Shown here: positions 21,155-34,279 of the stretch, in pieces | Layout: each line of letters begins with the position of its first letter | Position numbering within the stretch: the first letter of the stretch is position 1 | Source: Rubrivivax sp. A210 | Lineage (GTDB): Bacteria; Pseudomonadota; Gammaproteobacteria; Burkholderiales; Burkholderiaceae_C | DNA length: 64,000 nt | NCBI RefSeq assembly: GCF_904426505.1 | Contig: NZ_CAJGBN010000001.1 | Span: 806,001-870,000 of the forward strand | Direction of reading: 5' to 3' | Notes under the pieces: model-generated | Told to the model about the DNA's origin: nothing | Seen by the model: the letters and a program-made list of their open reading frames with translations, nothing else | Databases searched by the model: none | Made by a program: the position numbers and the translations under genes

Positions 21155-21340
21155 CTATCGAAACACCACCAGCATGAGCAGGCCTATGACCATGCTGGTG
21201 AGGCCGACGAAGCGCAGCTGGCCGTCGCTGAGCTTGGTGGCCTGCTCGAAGATGCGGCGCCAGCCACCCGGGTTGAGAAAGGGCAGCAGGCCTTCGAACA
21301 CCAGCACCAGGGCCAGTGCCATCAGCAGCGAATCGCCCAC
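21155..21340 (-). CDS. DUF2065 small inner-membrane protein
   Basis: A 61-residue protein of two membrane helices (about 5-22 and 44-60) with a short polar loop ([21 protein letters not shown]). This matches the DUF2065 family, often found directly behind hflC in Proteobacteria. Function is unknown. The 15-base gap to hflC suggests cotranslation with the HflKC complex genes and perhaps a membrane partner role. Confidence 0.85.
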   Translation of the reverse strand: MGDSLLMALALVLVFEGLLPFLNPGGWRRIFEQATKLSDGQLRFVGLTSMVIGLLMLVVFR

Positions 21341-21355
21341 GCCGGTCGTGCAGGC

Positions 21356-22258
21356 TTACTTGCGCGCCGCCGGCGATGCCGCAGCCGGCGCGGACCCCGA
21401 GCCCCGCATGGCGCGGAAGAAGTCGCTGCCCGAGTCGAGCACCATCACGTCGCCCTTGCTGCGGAAGGTGGCGCGGTAGGCCTCCAGGCTGCGGTAGAAC
21501 TGCGCGAACTGGGCATCGCGGCCGAAGGCATCGGCATACAGGGCCGAGGCCTTGGCATCACCCTCGCCCTTGATCTTCTGCGCGTCGCGGTAGGCCTCGG
21601 CAATGATGACCTCGCGCTGGCGGTCGGCGTCGGCGCGGATCTTCTCGCCCTCGGCCGCGCCCTGGCTGCGCAACTCATTGGCGACCTGCTTGCGCTCGGA
21701 CTCCATGCGGCGGTAGACCGAATCGGTGATGTCGGCGACGAAGTCGACGCGCTTGATGCGCACGTCGACGATCTCGATGCCAAAGCTCTTGGCCTCGTCG
21801 GCCAGGCGGGTGCGCACATCGAGCATGACCTTCTCGCGCTCGGTGGCGAGGACGCCGCGCACATCGCGCCGCGTGATCTCTTCGTTGAAGGCCGCCTGCA
21901 CCACGGGAGCGAGGCGGCTTTCGAGATTGCGGAAATCGGCGCCGTTGTTGCGAATGAATTGCTTGGGGTCGGACAGCCGCCACTTCACCAGCCAGTCGAT
22001 CACCAGGCTCTTCTTCTCGGCCGTGAAAATGGGGCGGGTCTCGGGGCTGTCCAGCGTCTGCACGCGGCGGTCGAGGAAGACGACGTTCTGGAACGGCGGC
22101 GGCAGCTTGAACTTGAGCCCCGGCTCGGTGATGACGTCCTTGATCTCGCCCAGGGCGTAGACCACGCCGACCTGGCGCTGGTCGACCACGAACAGTGTGC
22201 TGGCAACCAGCATCAGCGCGATCAGCGCGCCGGCAACGATGAGTCCGATACGGTTCAT
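21356..22258 (-). CDS. hflC: HflC, SPFH-domain modulator of FtsH
   Basis: HflC and HflK form a large cage around the FtsH protease in the inner membrane and modulate its access to substrates. The 300-residue protein has an N-terminal membrane anchor (about 5-24), then the SPFH/Band-7 domain (about 25-220: [50 protein letters not shown]) and a helical C-terminus. It lies 15 bases after hflK. Confidence 0.95.
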   Translation of the reverse strand: MNRIGLIVAGALIALMLVASTLFVVDQRQVGVVYALGEIKDVITEPGLKFKLPPPFQNVVFLDRRVQTLDSPETRPIFTAEKKSLVIDWLVKWRLSDPKQFIRNNGADFRNLESRLAPVVQAAFNEEITRRDVRGVLATEREKVMLDVRTRLADEAKSFGIEIVDVRIKRVDFVADITDSVYRRMESERKQVANELRSQGAAEGEKIRADADRQREVIIAEAYRDAQKIKGEGDAKASALYADAFGRDAQFAQFYRSLEAYRATFRSKGDVMVLDSGSDFFRAMRGSGSAPAAASPAARK

Positions 22259-22273
22259 ATGCCCTGCCCGCCT

Positions 22274-23567
22274 TCAGCGGCCTTCACGGTCACGGGTGCG
22301 CGCGCCGTCGCGCGAGCGGATGTCGATGCTGGTCGAACTGGTGGGCTCTGACGGGCCGCCGGTCGCCGGCACCGTGGGCGTTGCCGCGGGTGCCGCGGCC
22401 GGCACGCCGGCCTGCTGCAACAGGCGATCAAGCGGCAGGTAAAGCAGGTTGCTGCCCTGGCGGCTGTCAACCATGACCTTGCTGACGTTGGAATAGACTT
22501 GCTGCATGGTCTCGATGTAGAGGCGGTCGCGCGTCACCGCGGGCGCTTTCTGGTACTCGGTCAGCACCGAGCGGAAGCGCTGCGCATCGCCCTCGGCCTG
22601 GGCCACCACCCGCGAGCGGTAGCCCTCGGCCTCCTCGGCCAGGCGCGACGCCGTGCCGCGCGCCTTGGGGATGACATCGCTGGCATAGGCCTGGCCTTCG
22701 TTCTTGAAGCGGTCGCGGTCGGCCGTGGCCTTGACGGCGTCGTTGAAGGCGGCCTGCACCTGATCGGGCACCTGCACGTTCTGCATGTTCACATTGCCCA
22801 CCACGATGCCGGCCTTGAGGCGGTCCAGCTGGGCCTGGATGGACTTCACCAGATCGGCGGCGATGGCGTCACGCTGCTCGTAGAGCACCTGATCGACGCG
22901 GCTCTTGCCGACGATCTCGCGCACCGCCGATTCGGCGGCCATCACCACCGCCTCGTCGGGGCGGTTGTTCTCGAACAGGTAGGCGCGCGCATCGGCGCGG
23001 CGGTACTGCACGGTGAAGCGGATGTCGACGATGTTCTCGTCCTGCGTCAGCATCGACGAATCGCGCAAGCCCGTGGCCTGCACCACCGAGCTGCGGCCCA
23101 CATCGACCGACTGCAGCTGCGACACAGCAACGATTTCGTGCGCCTGCACCGGATAAGGAAAGCGCCACTGGAAGCCGGCGTCCTTGGTCTGGCTGTACTT
23201 GCCGAAGGTGGTGACCACCGCCTGCTGGCCTTCCTGCACGATGAAGAAGCCGCTGCCCAGCCAGATCAGCACCGCTACCGCGCCGATGAGGCCGGCGCCT
23301 ATGCCGGCGCTCTTGAAATCGGGCTGAAAGCTGGGGCCACCGGGCGGCCGCTCGTCGGGCCGGCCGGGGCCGCGGCCACCGAAGAGGCCGCTGAGCTTGC
23401 GGTTGAAATCGCGCCACAGCTCGTCCAGGTCGGGCGGGCCGTCGTGGCGGTTGTTGTAGACATAGGCCGGCGTGCGCGCGATCCGCGTGCGCCAGGCGGC
23501 AGCCAGCCAGGTGCGCAGGGCCGCTACAGCCGCTGCAAACCGCGTGGCCAGGGAAGAGTCGTCGGTG

Positions 23568-23575
<8 letters not shown>
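22274..23575 (-). CDS. hflK: HflK, SPFH-domain modulator of FtsH
   Basis: HflK is the partner of HflC in the FtsH-modulating complex. The 433-residue protein has a cytoplasmic N-terminal part with GPPDLDELWRDFNRKLSGLF (about 53-72), which is diagnostic for HflK. A glycine/proline-rich linker, one membrane helix (about 93-113) and a Band-7 domain follow. The C-terminus is low-complexity. ATG 23,575 overlaps the 3' end of hflX by 8 bases. The first 50 residues are poorly conserved, so the precise start is less certain than the gene. Confidence 0.92.
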
Positions 23576-24803
<1,228 letters not shown>

Positions 24804-24842
24804 GGTTGGCGGCGGCTTGCGAAAGCGATCAAGCGGGTGCGA

Positions 24843-25085
24843 TCAAGCCGGGTCGCTGCTCTCTGCAGGGTGAAAGTTGACCGCGCGGCTGGGCACGACG
24901 GTCGAGATCGCGTGCTTGTAGACCATCTGGGTCACAGTGTTGCGCAGCAGCACCACGTACTGGTCGAAGGACTCGATGTGGCCCTGGAGCTTGATGCCGT
25001 TGACGAGGTAGATCGACACCGGCACATGCTCCTTGCGAAGCAGGTTCAGAAAAGGATCCTGCAAAAGTTGGCCTTTGTTGCTCAC
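24843..25085 (-). CDS. hfq: RNA chaperone Hfq
   Basis: Hfq is a hexameric Sm-like ring that pairs small RNAs with mRNAs. The 80-residue protein has the Sm1 motif ([20 protein letters not shown]) and the Sm2 motif ([12 protein letters not shown]) and a short tail, as usual for Betaproteobacteria. It is preceded by an 83-base spacer after der that may carry its own promoter. It heads the hfq-hflX-hflK-hflC order found in many Proteobacteria. Confidence 0.97.
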   Translation of the reverse strand: MSNKGQLLQDPFLNLLRKEHVPVSIYLVNGIKLQGHIESFDQYVVLLRNTVTQMVYKHAISTVVPSRAVNFHPAESSDPA

Positions 25086-25168
25086 GATATGCTCCGTGTT
25101 GAGAAGACAGCGAAGACCTCACCTTATCACAGGGGGCCTGCTGCCCAGGGTTTCCACCGGGAATCGGC

Positions 25169-26512
25169 TTATTCGCCCTTGTTGTCGAACGGGTTGCTGG
25201 CCGAGCGCATTTCAATACGCACGGGTGTCCCCACCAGCTTGAAATGCTCGCGCAGCCGGCCTTCGAGAAAGCGCTTGTAGCTGTCGGGCACATGGTCGAG
25301 CGAGGTGCCGTGGATCACTACCAGGGGCGGGTTCATGCCGCCCTGGTGGGCATAGCGCATCTTCGGGCGGAAGCGCCCTTCGCGGCGCGGCGCCTGGTGC
25401 TCGGCGGCCTCGTGGATCAGGCGCGTCAGCACCGGCGTGCTCATCTTCACCGTGGCCGAGGCATGGGCCTGCAGGATGGCCTTCCACACCGCCGACAGGC
25501 CGGTGCGGCGGATGGCCGAGATCTGCAGCACCGGCGCGAACTTCAGGAAGGCCAGCCGGGTTTCGATGGAGCGCTGCAGCGTCTGGCGCTGGTAGTCGTC
25601 GGTGGCATCCCACTTGTTGACGGCCAGCACCACGGCGCGGCCCGATTCGAGGATGTAGCCGGCGATGTGGGCGTCCTGGTCGGTCACGCCCTGGGTGGCG
25701 TCAAGCAGCAGCAGCACGACATTGGCATCGGCGATGGCCTGCAGCGTCTTGACGACCGAGAACTTCTCGATCGCCTCGAAGACCTTGCCGCGGCGGCGCA
25801 GGCCGGCCGTGTCTATCAGTTCGAAGCGGCGGCCGTCGCGCTCGAAGGGCACATGGATGGCGTCGCGTGTGGTGCCGGGCTGGTCGAAGGCGACCAGGCG
25901 CTCCTCGCCCAGCCAGGCATTGATCAGCGTGCTCTTGCCGACATTGGGCCGGCCGGCCACCGCCAGGCGTATCGGGGCATCGGCGTCGGGCTCGGCGCCT
26001 TCGGCGTCCTCGTCGAACGGAAAGGCCTCCAGCGCCGCCTCGAGCAGGCTGCGTATGCCCTGGCCATGGGCCGAGGAAATGGGGTGGGGGTCGCCGATGC
26101 CCAACTCGTGGAATTCAGCCAGCAGCGGCGAATCGACCATGCCCTCGGCCTTGTTGGCCGCCAGCAGCACCTTCTTGCGCTGGCTGCGCAGGTAGTTAGC
26201 GATGTCGTGGTCCATCGCCGAGAGGCCGGCGCGCACGTCGACGACGAAGATCACCGCATCGGCCTCGGCCACCGCCTGCTTGGTCTGTTTGGCCATCTCG
26301 GCCACCACGCCGCTGGGCTTCTCGGGTTCGAAGCCGCCGGTGTCGACGACGATGAACTCGCGCGGGCCCAGGCGTGCGTCGCCGTAATGGCGGTCGCGCG
26401 TGAGACCGGCATAGTCGGCCACGATGGCGTCGCGGCTCTTGGTGATGCGGTTGAACAGCGTCGACTTGCCGACGTTGGCGCGGCCGACCAGGGCAATGAC
26501 CGGCTTGATCAC
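25169..26512 (-). CDS. der: Ribosome biogenesis GTPase Der
   Basis: Der (EngA) is an essential GTPase with two tandem G domains that helps 50S assembly. Both Walker A loops are visible: GRANVGKST near residue 10 and GRPNVGKST near 185. A KH-like C-terminal domain contains PPLVVIHGT. The product is 447 residues. I chose a GTG start at 26,512 ([15 protein letters not shown]) because it places the first G1 loop at the usual distance and sits 10 bases after the bamB stop; the frame's upstream ATG lies inside bamB. Confidence 0.95.
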   Translation of the reverse strand: MIKPVIALVGRANVGKSTLFNRITKSRDAIVADYAGLTRDRHYGDARLGPREFIVVDTGGFEPEKPSGVVAEMAKQTKQAVAEADAVIFVVDVRAGLSAMDHDIANYLRSQRKKVLLAANKAEGMVDSPLLAEFHELGIGDPHPISSAHGQGIRSLLEAALEAFPFDEDAEGAEPDADAPIRLAVAGRPNVGKSTLINAWLGEERLVAFDQPGTTRDAIHVPFERDGRRFELIDTAGLRRRGKVFEAIEKFSVVKTLQAIADANVVLLLLDATQGVTDQDAHIAGYILESGRAVVLAVNKWDATDDYQRQTLQRSIETRLAFLKFAPVLQISAIRRTGLSAVWKAILQAHASATVKMSTPVLTRLIHEAAEHQAPRREGRFRPKMRYAHQGGMNPPLVVIHGTSLDHVPDSYKRFLEGRLREHFKLVGTPVRIEMRSASNPFDNKGE

Positions 26513-26522
26513 GGGGCGGCGC

Positions 26523-27635
26523 TCAGTTGGGGCGGAAGGCGTAGAGCCCGCCGTTCTTGGTGACGACGAGCAGGGTAGCGCCCGACAACACCGGCGTGCC
26601 GAGCACCGCGCTGCCATCGGTGGGCAGGCGCAGTTGCTGGGCGCCGGTGGCGCTGGCCAGGAAGTGTACGAAGCCCTCGCTGTCGCCGAAGACCACCGCC
26701 GGGCCGACGGCCAGGCCTCCGGAGAGGCTGCGGTAGAGGAACTTCTCGTGGTTCCAGACAACATCGCCGCTGCTGGCGCTCCAGGCGGTCAGGCGGTCAC
26801 TGGCGTCGGCGCCGTAGACGCGCTCGTCGTCGCCGCCCACGGCATTGGCGCCGCCGGTGCTGCGCGACCACAACACGGCGGCCCGGGCTGCATCGACGCA
26901 GGCCACGGCCGACTGGAAGGCGCGGGCGCAGACCCGGTCACCCACGCGCGCCGGCGGGCCCACCAGGTCGGCCAGGCGCTCGACCTCGTTGGTGCCGCGC
27001 GGCGAGGCCATGGGCAGATCCCACTGCACCGTGCCGCGCAGCGGGTCTAGCGCCACCAGGCGCGCGCCCTGCCCCACCAGCAGCGTGTCGCGGAAGGCCG
27101 CCAGCAGCCCCGGCTGAGCCAGGGTCAGGGCCTCGCCGGGGCGCTGCATCGTCCACAGGCGGCGGCCGTCCAGCGCGTCGAAGGCATGGACCGCGCGGTC
27201 CACGCCCATCACGAAGACGCGCTCGCCGGCCACCAGGGGCGGAGTCACCACGGCCGAGGGCACGCGCTTGCGCCAGACCTCGCGCCCGCTGTCCAGCGTG
27301 ACGACCTCGTTGCCGCGCGTCACCACGCTGACGAAGCGGCCGTCGCTGCCCACGCCGGCGGCCACCGGCGCACCGATGCGGGCCCGCCAGCGCACAGCGC
27401 CGTTGTCGGCCTGCAGCGCGAGCACATCGCCATCTGCAGTGGCGACGAAGAAGAGGCCCTCGCGCGCCGCCGGCACGATGAGCGGGCCGACATTGCCGAA
27501 GCGCGCGTTCCAGACCTGGCGCCCGGCGATGCGGGGCTCGTATTGCTCCAGCGGCGTCGGCTTGGGCCGGTCGGTCGAACAGGCAGCCAGCAGCACCAGC
27601 AGCGCAGCCGCCAGTGCGGCGCGCGGCAAGATCAC
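26523..27635 (-). CDS. bamB: Outer-membrane assembly lipoprotein BamB
   Basis: BamB is an eight-bladed PQQ-like beta-propeller lipoprotein of the BAM complex. The GTG start at 27,635 gives a 370-residue precursor with a lipoprotein signal (LVLLAAC, Cys19). Repeated propeller motifs follow, such as [20 protein letters not shown] and [11 protein letters not shown]. The start overlaps the yfgM stop (GTGA), implying coupled translation. The yfgM-bamB-der order is conserved. Confidence 0.93.
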   Translation of the reverse strand: MILPRAALAAALLVLLAACSTDRPKPTPLEQYEPRIAGRQVWNARFGNVGPLIVPAAREGLFFVATADGDVLALQADNGAVRWRARIGAPVAAGVGSDGRFVSVVTRGNEVVTLDSGREVWRKRVPSAVVTPPLVAGERVFVMGVDRAVHAFDALDGRRLWTMQRPGEALTLAQPGLLAAFRDTLLVGQGARLVALDPLRGTVQWDLPMASPRGTNEVERLADLVGPPARVGDRVCARAFQSAVACVDAARAAVLWSRSTGGANAVGGDDERVYGADASDRLTAWSASSGDVVWNHEKFLYRSLSGGLAVGPAVVFGDSEGFVHFLASATGAQQLRLPTDGSAVLGTPVLSGATLLVVTKNGGLYAFRPN

Positions 27636-28306
27636 GGCGCGGTCCCGGAGGCCGCGGCCTGCGGCGGCGCCGGCGGGGCGCCCAGGGCCGTGAGCTTGGC
27701 GTCGATCAGGGCGCGGTAATCGACCTTGGCGTCCATGGCCTTGTAGGCGGCCTGGTAGGCGGCCAGCGCCTCGGCCTTCTTGCCCTGGGCCAACAACACG
27801 TCGCCGCGGCGGTCGTCGACCAGGCCTTCGAAGCCCTCGGACTTGGCACCGTCCAGCGTCTTGAGCGCCTCGTCGTGCTGCTTGGCATCGGCCTGCAGCG
27901 CCGCCAGGCGCAGCTTGGCCAGCGAGCGGATCTCGGCCTCGCCCTTTTCGGCGGCCCAGGCCAGCGTGGCCTTGGCGGCGTCGAGCTGCTTCTTCTCGAA
28001 CTGCACGCGGGCAGCCAGCAACGCGCCCTGCTGGGCATAGGCGGTGGCCGGGAAACGCTCGCGCAGGTCGTTGAAGACGCGGCCGGTCTTGTCGGCGTCG
28101 CCGGCCTGGGCCGCGCGCTCGAGGTCGTCGAACATCGCGCCGGCGCGGAAGCCCTGCTCGCGCTGCCAGTACTGCCAGCCGTTCCAGGCCGCATAGGCGC
28201 CCAGGGCCAGCACCAGGGTCCAGGTGACCAGGTTGCCGTACTTGTTCCAGAACGCCTTGAGGGCGTCGAGTTGCTCCTGCTCCTGCAGGTCGAGTTGTGT
28301 GGCCAT
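27632..28306 (-). CDS. YfgM-like tetratricopeptide ancillary SecYEG factor
   Basis: A 224-residue membrane-anchored protein of the YfgM family. A short cytoplasmic N-terminus (MATQLDLQEQEQLDALKAFW), one membrane helix (about 25-43) and a periplasmic TPR-like helical domain follow. YfgM in E. coli associates with SecYEG and periplasmic chaperones. The low-complexity C-terminus (PPAPPQAAASG) is not conserved. The stop codon overlaps the bamB start. Confidence 0.9.
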   Translation of the reverse strand: MATQLDLQEQEQLDALKAFWNKYGNLVTWTLVLALGAYAAWNGWQYWQREQGFRAGAMFDDLERAAQAGDADKTGRVFNDLRERFPATAYAQQGALLAARVQFEKKQLDAAKATLAWAAEKGEAEIRSLAKLRLAALQADAKQHDEALKTLDGAKSEGFEGLVDDRRGDVLLAQGKKAEALAAYQAAYKAMDAKVDYRALIDAKLTALGAPPAPPQAAASGTAP

Positions 28307-28332
28307 GGTCAGGGTAGCGGAAAGGTCCGCGA

Positions 28333-29634
28333 TTATGCGTTGAGGAGGTCGTGCGCCCAGGCGGCGGCATCGGCCAGCGATCGTGTGGTCTGCACGGCGG
28401 CGGCATCGCCCCCGCGCAGCGGCTTGAGCGCGACTTCGCCGCGGGCCAGCTCGTCGGGCCCGAAGATCAGGGCCCAGCGCGCGCCGCTGGCATCGGCGCG
28501 CTTGAATTGCGATTTCATGCTGCCCATGCCGTCACGGGCAGCGGCATGCATCAGCACCGCCACGCCCGCGGCGCGCAGGGCTTCCAGCACCGGCAGCACG
28601 CGCGGCAGCGTGGCCGCGTCGGGCAGCACGGCATAGGCATCGGGCGCGGGCGGCGGCGGCTGGATGCCGGCGGCCTCGAGCAGCAGCATCAGCCGCTCCA
28701 GGCCGAGGCCGAAACCTATGGCCGGAGCCGGCTTGCCGCCCAGGGTCTCGATCAGCTGGTCGTAGCGGCCTCCGCCGCAGACCGTGCTCTGGGCGCCCAG
28801 CAGCGGGCTGATCCACTCGAAAACGGTGAGGTTGTAGTAGTCCATGCCGCGCACCAGGCGCGGGTTGACGCTGTAGGCCAGGCCCGCGGCGTCGAGCACG
28901 GCGCGCAGCGCGGCCAGGTGGGTCAGCGATTCGGCGCCAAGAAAGTCGATCAGCTTCGGCGCCGCATCGACCACCGCTGCCATCGCCGGGTTCTTGGTGT
29001 CGAGGATGCGCAGCGGATTGCTGTGCAGGCGCCGCCGCGCGTCTTCGTCCAGTTGCCCGGCGTGGTCCTGGAAGTGGGCGATCAGCGCCGCACGGTGGGC
29101 GCGGCGCTCCTCGGGCTGGCCCAGGCTGTTGATCTCGAGCCGGATGTCGCGGCCTTCGACCAGGCCCAGTTCGCGCCAGAAGGCGCGCAGCATCAGGATC
29201 AGCTCGGCGTCGACATCGGGCCCGGCGTGGCCCAGGGCCTCGACGTCGAGCTGGTGAAACTGGCGCGAGCGGCCCTTCTGAGGGCGCTCATGGCGGAACA
29301 TGGGGCCCAGCTGCCAGATGCGCAGCGGGCCGTTGTAGAGCGCGTTGTGCTCGTTGATGGCGCGCACGATGCCGGCCGTGGCCTCGGGGCGCAGGGCCAG
29401 CGCGTCGCCGTTCATCGCGTCGGTCCAGGCGAACATCTCCTTTTCGACGATGTCGGTCACCTCGCCCAGGCCGCGCACGAACAGCGGCGTCGGCTCGACG
29501 ATGGGCGTGCGCAGGTTGCGGTAGCCGTAGCGCGCGAGCAGGCCGCGCGCCTTGGCTTCCATCCATTCCCAGCGCGCCGCCTCGTCGGGCAGCAGGTCAT
29601 TCATGCCTTTGACGGCGACTATTTTTTCGGCCAT
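28333..29634 (-). CDS. hisS: Histidyl-tRNA synthetase
   Basis: HisS charges tRNA-His. The 433-residue class II synthetase has [18 protein letters not shown] at the N-terminus, motif 2 ([20 protein letters not shown]), the histidine-A motif [15 protein letters not shown], and motif 3 ([13 protein letters not shown]). The C-terminal anticodon-binding domain is complete. ATG 29,634 is the conserved start; the open frame upstream runs into ispG. It lies between ispG and yfgM. Confidence 0.97.
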   Translation of the reverse strand: MAEKIVAVKGMNDLLPDEAARWEWMEAKARGLLARYGYRNLRTPIVEPTPLFVRGLGEVTDIVEKEMFAWTDAMNGDALALRPEATAGIVRAINEHNALYNGPLRIWQLGPMFRHERPQKGRSRQFHQLDVEALGHAGPDVDAELILMLRAFWRELGLVEGRDIRLEINSLGQPEERRAHRAALIAHFQDHAGQLDEDARRRLHSNPLRILDTKNPAMAAVVDAAPKLIDFLGAESLTHLAALRAVLDAAGLAYSVNPRLVRGMDYYNLTVFEWISPLLGAQSTVCGGGRYDQLIETLGGKPAPAIGFGLGLERLMLLLEAAGIQPPPPAPDAYAVLPDAATLPRVLPVLEALRAAGVAVLMHAAARDGMGSMKSQFKRADASGARWALIFGPDELARGEVALKPLRGGDAAAVQTTRSLADAAAWAHDLLNA

Positions 29635-29669
29635 GGTCTTTGGGTGCCCGGCCTGCGCCGGGCTTGCTG

Positions 29670-30976
<1,307 letters not shown>

Positions 30977-30980
<4 letters not shown>

Positions 30981-31864
30981 TGAAGTTCCAGCCGCGCGAC
31001 GTTGTCGCGCGTGCGGCTGGCAAGGTCGACCGGCTGGCCGCGAAACATCAGCTGGGTCGTCGCGGCATTGCCGATGGTCAGGCGTATCGGCAGCGCGCCA
31101 TCAAGGCCCACGCTCTCGCCCGGCTGGACGATGCGCGACAGCAGCAGCTGGCCGCGGGCGTCGCGCACTTCGACCCACGACGGCTCGCTGCAGCGCAGTT
31201 GCACGACACCGGCCGGCGCACCGGCGGCCAGGGCCGCCGAAGCGGCCGGCTCGGGCGGCGGCGCCGAGAACACCGTTTCGCCGGCGGGGGGCGGCAGAGC
31301 CGCGGCTTGCGACGGTTCGGCGGCCGCAGCGACGGCGGCCCCCGAGGCCGGCGGCTCTGGCGCCACGGCCACCGCACTGGCCGCAAGGGACGGCGCGCTG
31401 GCGGGCAAGGCAGCCGGCACCGCAGCCAGGCGCGCGCTCAGCAGGCCAGGCGGCAGCAGGTAGATCACGATGGCCGCCAGCAGCAACGCGCCCGCGGCCC
31501 AGACCAGGGGCATCACCGCGCCCACCGAAAAGCCGGGCACGCCGTAGCCGGGGCGCTCGCGGAAGGGCTCGTTGATGTCGCCACCCACGCCTTCCAGCGC
31601 CGCCGTGGCGGCGGCCGGCAGGCGGTCGAGCACCGGGCGCGGGTCGATCTTGAGCGTACGGCAGACGGTCTGTGCCAGCGCGCGCACGAAAGTGGCGTCG
31701 GGCAGTTCGTGCCAGCGGTCGTGTTCGAGCGCCTCGAGCTTGCGCGGTGCCACCTTGATGGCGGCAGCCAAGGCCGCAATATGCAGCCCTTGGCGCTCGC
31801 GGGCGGCGCGCAGCAGTGCGCCCGCGCTCTCGGGCGCGGTAGGTTCAGTCGTCAAATCGGCCAC
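30977..31864 (-). CDS. rodZ: RodZ-like helix-turn-helix membrane protein
   Basis: A 295-residue single-pass protein with the RodZ layout. There is an N-terminal HTH (about 15-75: [20 protein letters not shown] and [17 protein letters not shown]), a membrane helix (about 115-140), a long Ala/Pro-rich periplasmic linker, and a C-terminal DUF4115 beta domain ([18 protein letters not shown]). RodZ links MreB to the membrane and helps rod shape. It overlaps pilW by 20 bases and ispG by 4, the order seen in many Proteobacteria. Confidence 0.88.
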
Positions 31865-32636
31865 TTTCGAACTGGAAGGTCTCCGAGGCTTGCGGATAGC
31901 GCTCGCGCAGCTGTTTGCCCAAATCCTTGAGCGCCTCGAGGTTGCCGACGCGGCGCTCGATGCGCGCCGCCAGCCAAAGGCTTTGCGCCGACATCAGCTC
32001 GGGCACGGCATTGATGCGGCGCACATAGAAGCGGGCGCGCTCGAGCTCGCCGCGGCGCATCAGCACATCGGCCAGGTTGTAGGCGGTGACCGGATTGGAG
32101 GGGTCGAGCTCGTAGGAGCGCGCCAGCGAGCGCTCGGCCTCGGCCCACTGGGTGGCACGCGCCTGGCAGACACCGCGCGCCAGCAGGGTGCGCGCGCTGT
32201 CGCGGTACTGCGGCTGGGCCAGTGCGCGCTCGAACAGCACGTCGGCCTCGGCGTAGCGTTGCTGCTGGCAGAAGTGCCAGGCGTAGTTGTGCAGATGGCC
32301 GCCATCCTGCGGCGCCAGCTGGATGGCACGCTGGAAGCTCTCGTCGGCCAGGCGCATATCGCCCATGCCGGCCTGCACCAGGCCGCGCAGCGCATAGGCG
32401 TCAGCCAGGTCGGGCTTGGCCGCCAGCGCGGCCTTGATCTCGTCCAGCGCGGTCTTGTACTGGGCGCGGCCGTAGTAGGCGGTGGCCAGCTCGAGGCGGG
32501 CCTGGGCGCGGCGCACCGGATCAGGCGGCTCGCTGGGCGTGGCGATCTCGCGGCCGTCGGGGCCTTGCGTAACCGTGGTGCAGGCGGCCAGCACGCCGAT
32601 CAACAGCCCGGCAAGAACGAAGCGCAGCCCCGTCAT
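31845..32636 (-). CDS. pilW: Type IV pilus biogenesis/stability lipoprotein PilW (PilF)
   Basis: PilF/PilW is the outer-membrane pilotin that helps secretin PilQ assemble. The 263-residue precursor has a lipobox (GVLAAC, Cys19) and about five TPR repeats ([20 protein letters not shown] onward, with [18 protein letters not shown] typical of the family). The rlmN-pilW-rodZ-ispG context is the usual one for this gene. No other pilus genes are in the window. Confidence 0.9.
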   Translation of the reverse strand: MTGLRFVLAGLLIGVLAACTTVTQGPDGREIATPSEPPDPVRRAQARLELATAYYGRAQYKTALDEIKAALAAKPDLADAYALRGLVQAGMGDMRLADESFQRAIQLAPQDGGHLHNYAWHFCQQQRYAEADVLFERALAQPQYRDSARTLLARGVCQARATQWAEAERSLARSYELDPSNPVTAYNLADVLMRRGELERARFYVRRINAVPELMSAQSLWLAARIERRVGNLEALKDLGKQLRERYPQASETFQFESGRFDD

Positions 32637-33787
32637 CGCGCCGCCCCGGCCACCGCAATGGGGATCAGCTCGCGGCGGCGCGCCAGCCGCGCCGGTGCGC
32701 CGGTGCGGTCCTGCACCTCGCCGGCGAGCTGGCCGCAGGCGGCATCGATGTCGTCGCCGCGTGTCTTGCGGATGGTGGTCACGATGCCGGCGTCCTGCAG
32801 CACCTGGGCAAAGGCCAGCACGCGCTCGCGCGGCGAGCGCTTCAGGCCCGAGGCCGGGAAGGGGTTGAAGGGGATGAGGTTGAACTTGCAGGGCACGCGG
32901 CCGACACGCCGGCTGGCCGGCGCCTGGCCGCTGACCAGCTGCACCAGCTCGTGAGCCAGTTCGGGCGTGTCGTTAACGCCGTCGAGCATGCAGTACTCGA
33001 AGGTGACGAAGTCGCGCGGCGCCTTGTCGAGATAGCGCACGCAGGCATCGAGCAGGGCCTCGATGCCGTCTTTGCGGTTGAGCGGCACCAGCGCATCGCG
33101 CAGCGCATCGTTGGGTGCGTGCAGCGACACCGCCAGCGCCACCGGGCAGTCTTCGCGCAGGCGGTCGATCATGGTCACCATGCCCGAGGTCGAGACCGTG
33201 ACGCGGCGGCGCGAGAGGCCGTAGCCGTGGTCGTCGAGCATGGTGCGCAGCGCCGGCACCAGGGCGGCGTAGTTCTGCAGCGGCTCGCCCATGCCCATCA
33301 TCACCACATTGTCGATGGCGCGCTCGCCCTCGGCCAGACCCAGGCTGCGGCGCAGCCGGTGCTCGGCAAACCAGAGCTGGCCGACGATCTCGCCGGTGGT
33401 GAGGTTGCGGCTGAAGCCCTGGTGACCAGTGCTGCAGAAACGGCAACCGACGGCGCAGCCGGCCTGCGAAGAGACGCACAGCGTGCCGCGGTCGGCTTCG
33501 GGGATGAACACAGTTTCCACCGCATTGCCGTGGCCGACATCGAACAGCCACTTGGTGGTGCCGTCGGTCGAGACGTGCTCGCTGATCAGCGGCAGCGCGC
33601 GCACCTCGGCCACTTCGGCGAGTTTTGTGCGCAGCGACTTGGCGAGGTCGGACATGGCGGCGAAATCGCCGGCGCCCTTCTGGTGGATCCAGCGGTAGAG
33701 CTGGGTGGCGCGGAAGCGCTTCTCGCCCAGGCCGTCGCAGAAGGCCGCCAGACCCTCGAGATCGAAGTCGAGCAGATTGGCGGCCAC
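32633..33787 (-). CDS. rlmN: 23S rRNA (A2503-C2)/tRNA (A37-C2) methyltransferase RlmN
   Basis: RlmN is a radical-SAM enzyme that methylates C2 of A2503 in 23S rRNA and A37 in some tRNAs. The 384-residue protein has the iron-sulfur ligands Cys111, Cys115 and Cys118 in CAVGCRFC. The family motif GMGEPLQNY is present, as is a C-terminal methyl-carrying cysteine in the [13 protein letters not shown] segment. It begins 7 bases after ndk and overlaps pilW by 4. Confidence 0.96.
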   Translation of the reverse strand: MAANLLDFDLEGLAAFCDGLGEKRFRATQLYRWIHQKGAGDFAAMSDLAKSLRTKLAEVAEVRALPLISEHVSTDGTTKWLFDVGHGNAVETVFIPEADRGTLCVSSQAGCAVGCRFCSTGHQGFSRNLTTGEIVGQLWFAEHRLRRSLGLAEGERAIDNVVMMGMGEPLQNYAALVPALRTMLDDHGYGLSRRRVTVSTSGMVTMIDRLREDCPVALAVSLHAPNDALRDALVPLNRKDGIEALLDACVRYLDKAPRDFVTFEYCMLDGVNDTPELAHELVQLVSGQAPASRRVGRVPCKFNLIPFNPFPASGLKRSPRERVLAFAQVLQDAGIVTTIRKTRGDDIDAACGQLAGEVQDRTGAPARLARRRELIPIAVAGAAR

Positions 33788-33794
33788 GACAGGC

Positions 33795-34220
33795 TTAGCG
33801 GCTGTAGACGTTCATGCCGGGAAAGAAGAAGGCGATCTCGACCGCCGCCGTCTCGGGCGCGTCGGAGCCATGCACGGCATTGGCGTCGATGCTGTCGGCG
33901 AAATCGGCGCGGATCGTGCCCTTCTCGGCCTTCTTGGGGTCGGTGGCACCCATCAGCTCGCGGTTCTTGGCGATGGCGCCTTCGCCTTCGAGGGCCTGGA
34001 TCATCACCGGGCCCGAGACCATGAAGCCAACCAGGTCCTTGAAGAAGGGACGCGCCTTGTGGACGGCGTAGAAGGCCTCGGCCTCGCCCTGCGACAGGTG
34101 GGCCATCTTGGCGGCCACGACCTTGAGGCCGGCGCCTTCAAAGCGGGCGTAGATCTGGCCGATCACATTCTTGGCCACGGCGTCGGGCTTGATGATCGAG
34201 AGGGTGCGTTCGATGGCCAT
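33795..34220 (-). CDS. ndk: Nucleoside diphosphate kinase
   Basis: Ndk equilibrates nucleoside di- and triphosphates through a phosphohistidine. The 141-residue length is standard. The N-terminus is [20 protein letters not shown] and the active site region is [20 protein letters not shown], with the catalytic His in HGSD. ATG 34,220 has an AGGAGAA upstream; an earlier ATG in the same frame (34,241) would place the ribosome-binding site inside the gene. It is the first gene of the 16-kb minus-strand cluster. Confidence 0.97.
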   Translation of the reverse strand: MAIERTLSIIKPDAVAKNVIGQIYARFEGAGLKVVAAKMAHLSQGEAEAFYAVHKARPFFKDLVGFMVSGPVMIQALEGEGAIAKNRELMGATDPKKAEKGTIRADFADSIDANAVHGSDAPETAAVEIAFFFPGMNVYSR

Positions 34221-34238
34221 GAAAAGTTCTCCTGAAAT

Positions 34239-34266
34239 CAAAGACTTGGCAAAGCCTTTGATTGTA
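34239..34266 (-). promoter_or_regulatory. Candidate ndk promoter element and leader hairpin
   Basis: On the minus strand TACAAT (complement of 34,261-34,266) lies 40 bases before the ndk ATG. A 7-bp hairpin follows it directly (arms at 34,239-34,245 and 34,254-34,260, one G-T pair). The hairpin could also be the weak end of the rluB transcript. No -35 box is evident because the upstream sequence is the GC-rich end of rluB. Confidence 0.4.
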
Positions 34267-34279
34267 GCGTGGCGGCGCG

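Noticed and set aside
25169..26764. A longer Der starting inside bamB
   Set aside because: The extra residues are a shifted frame of bamB; a GTG at 26,512 gives the normal EngA N-terminus.
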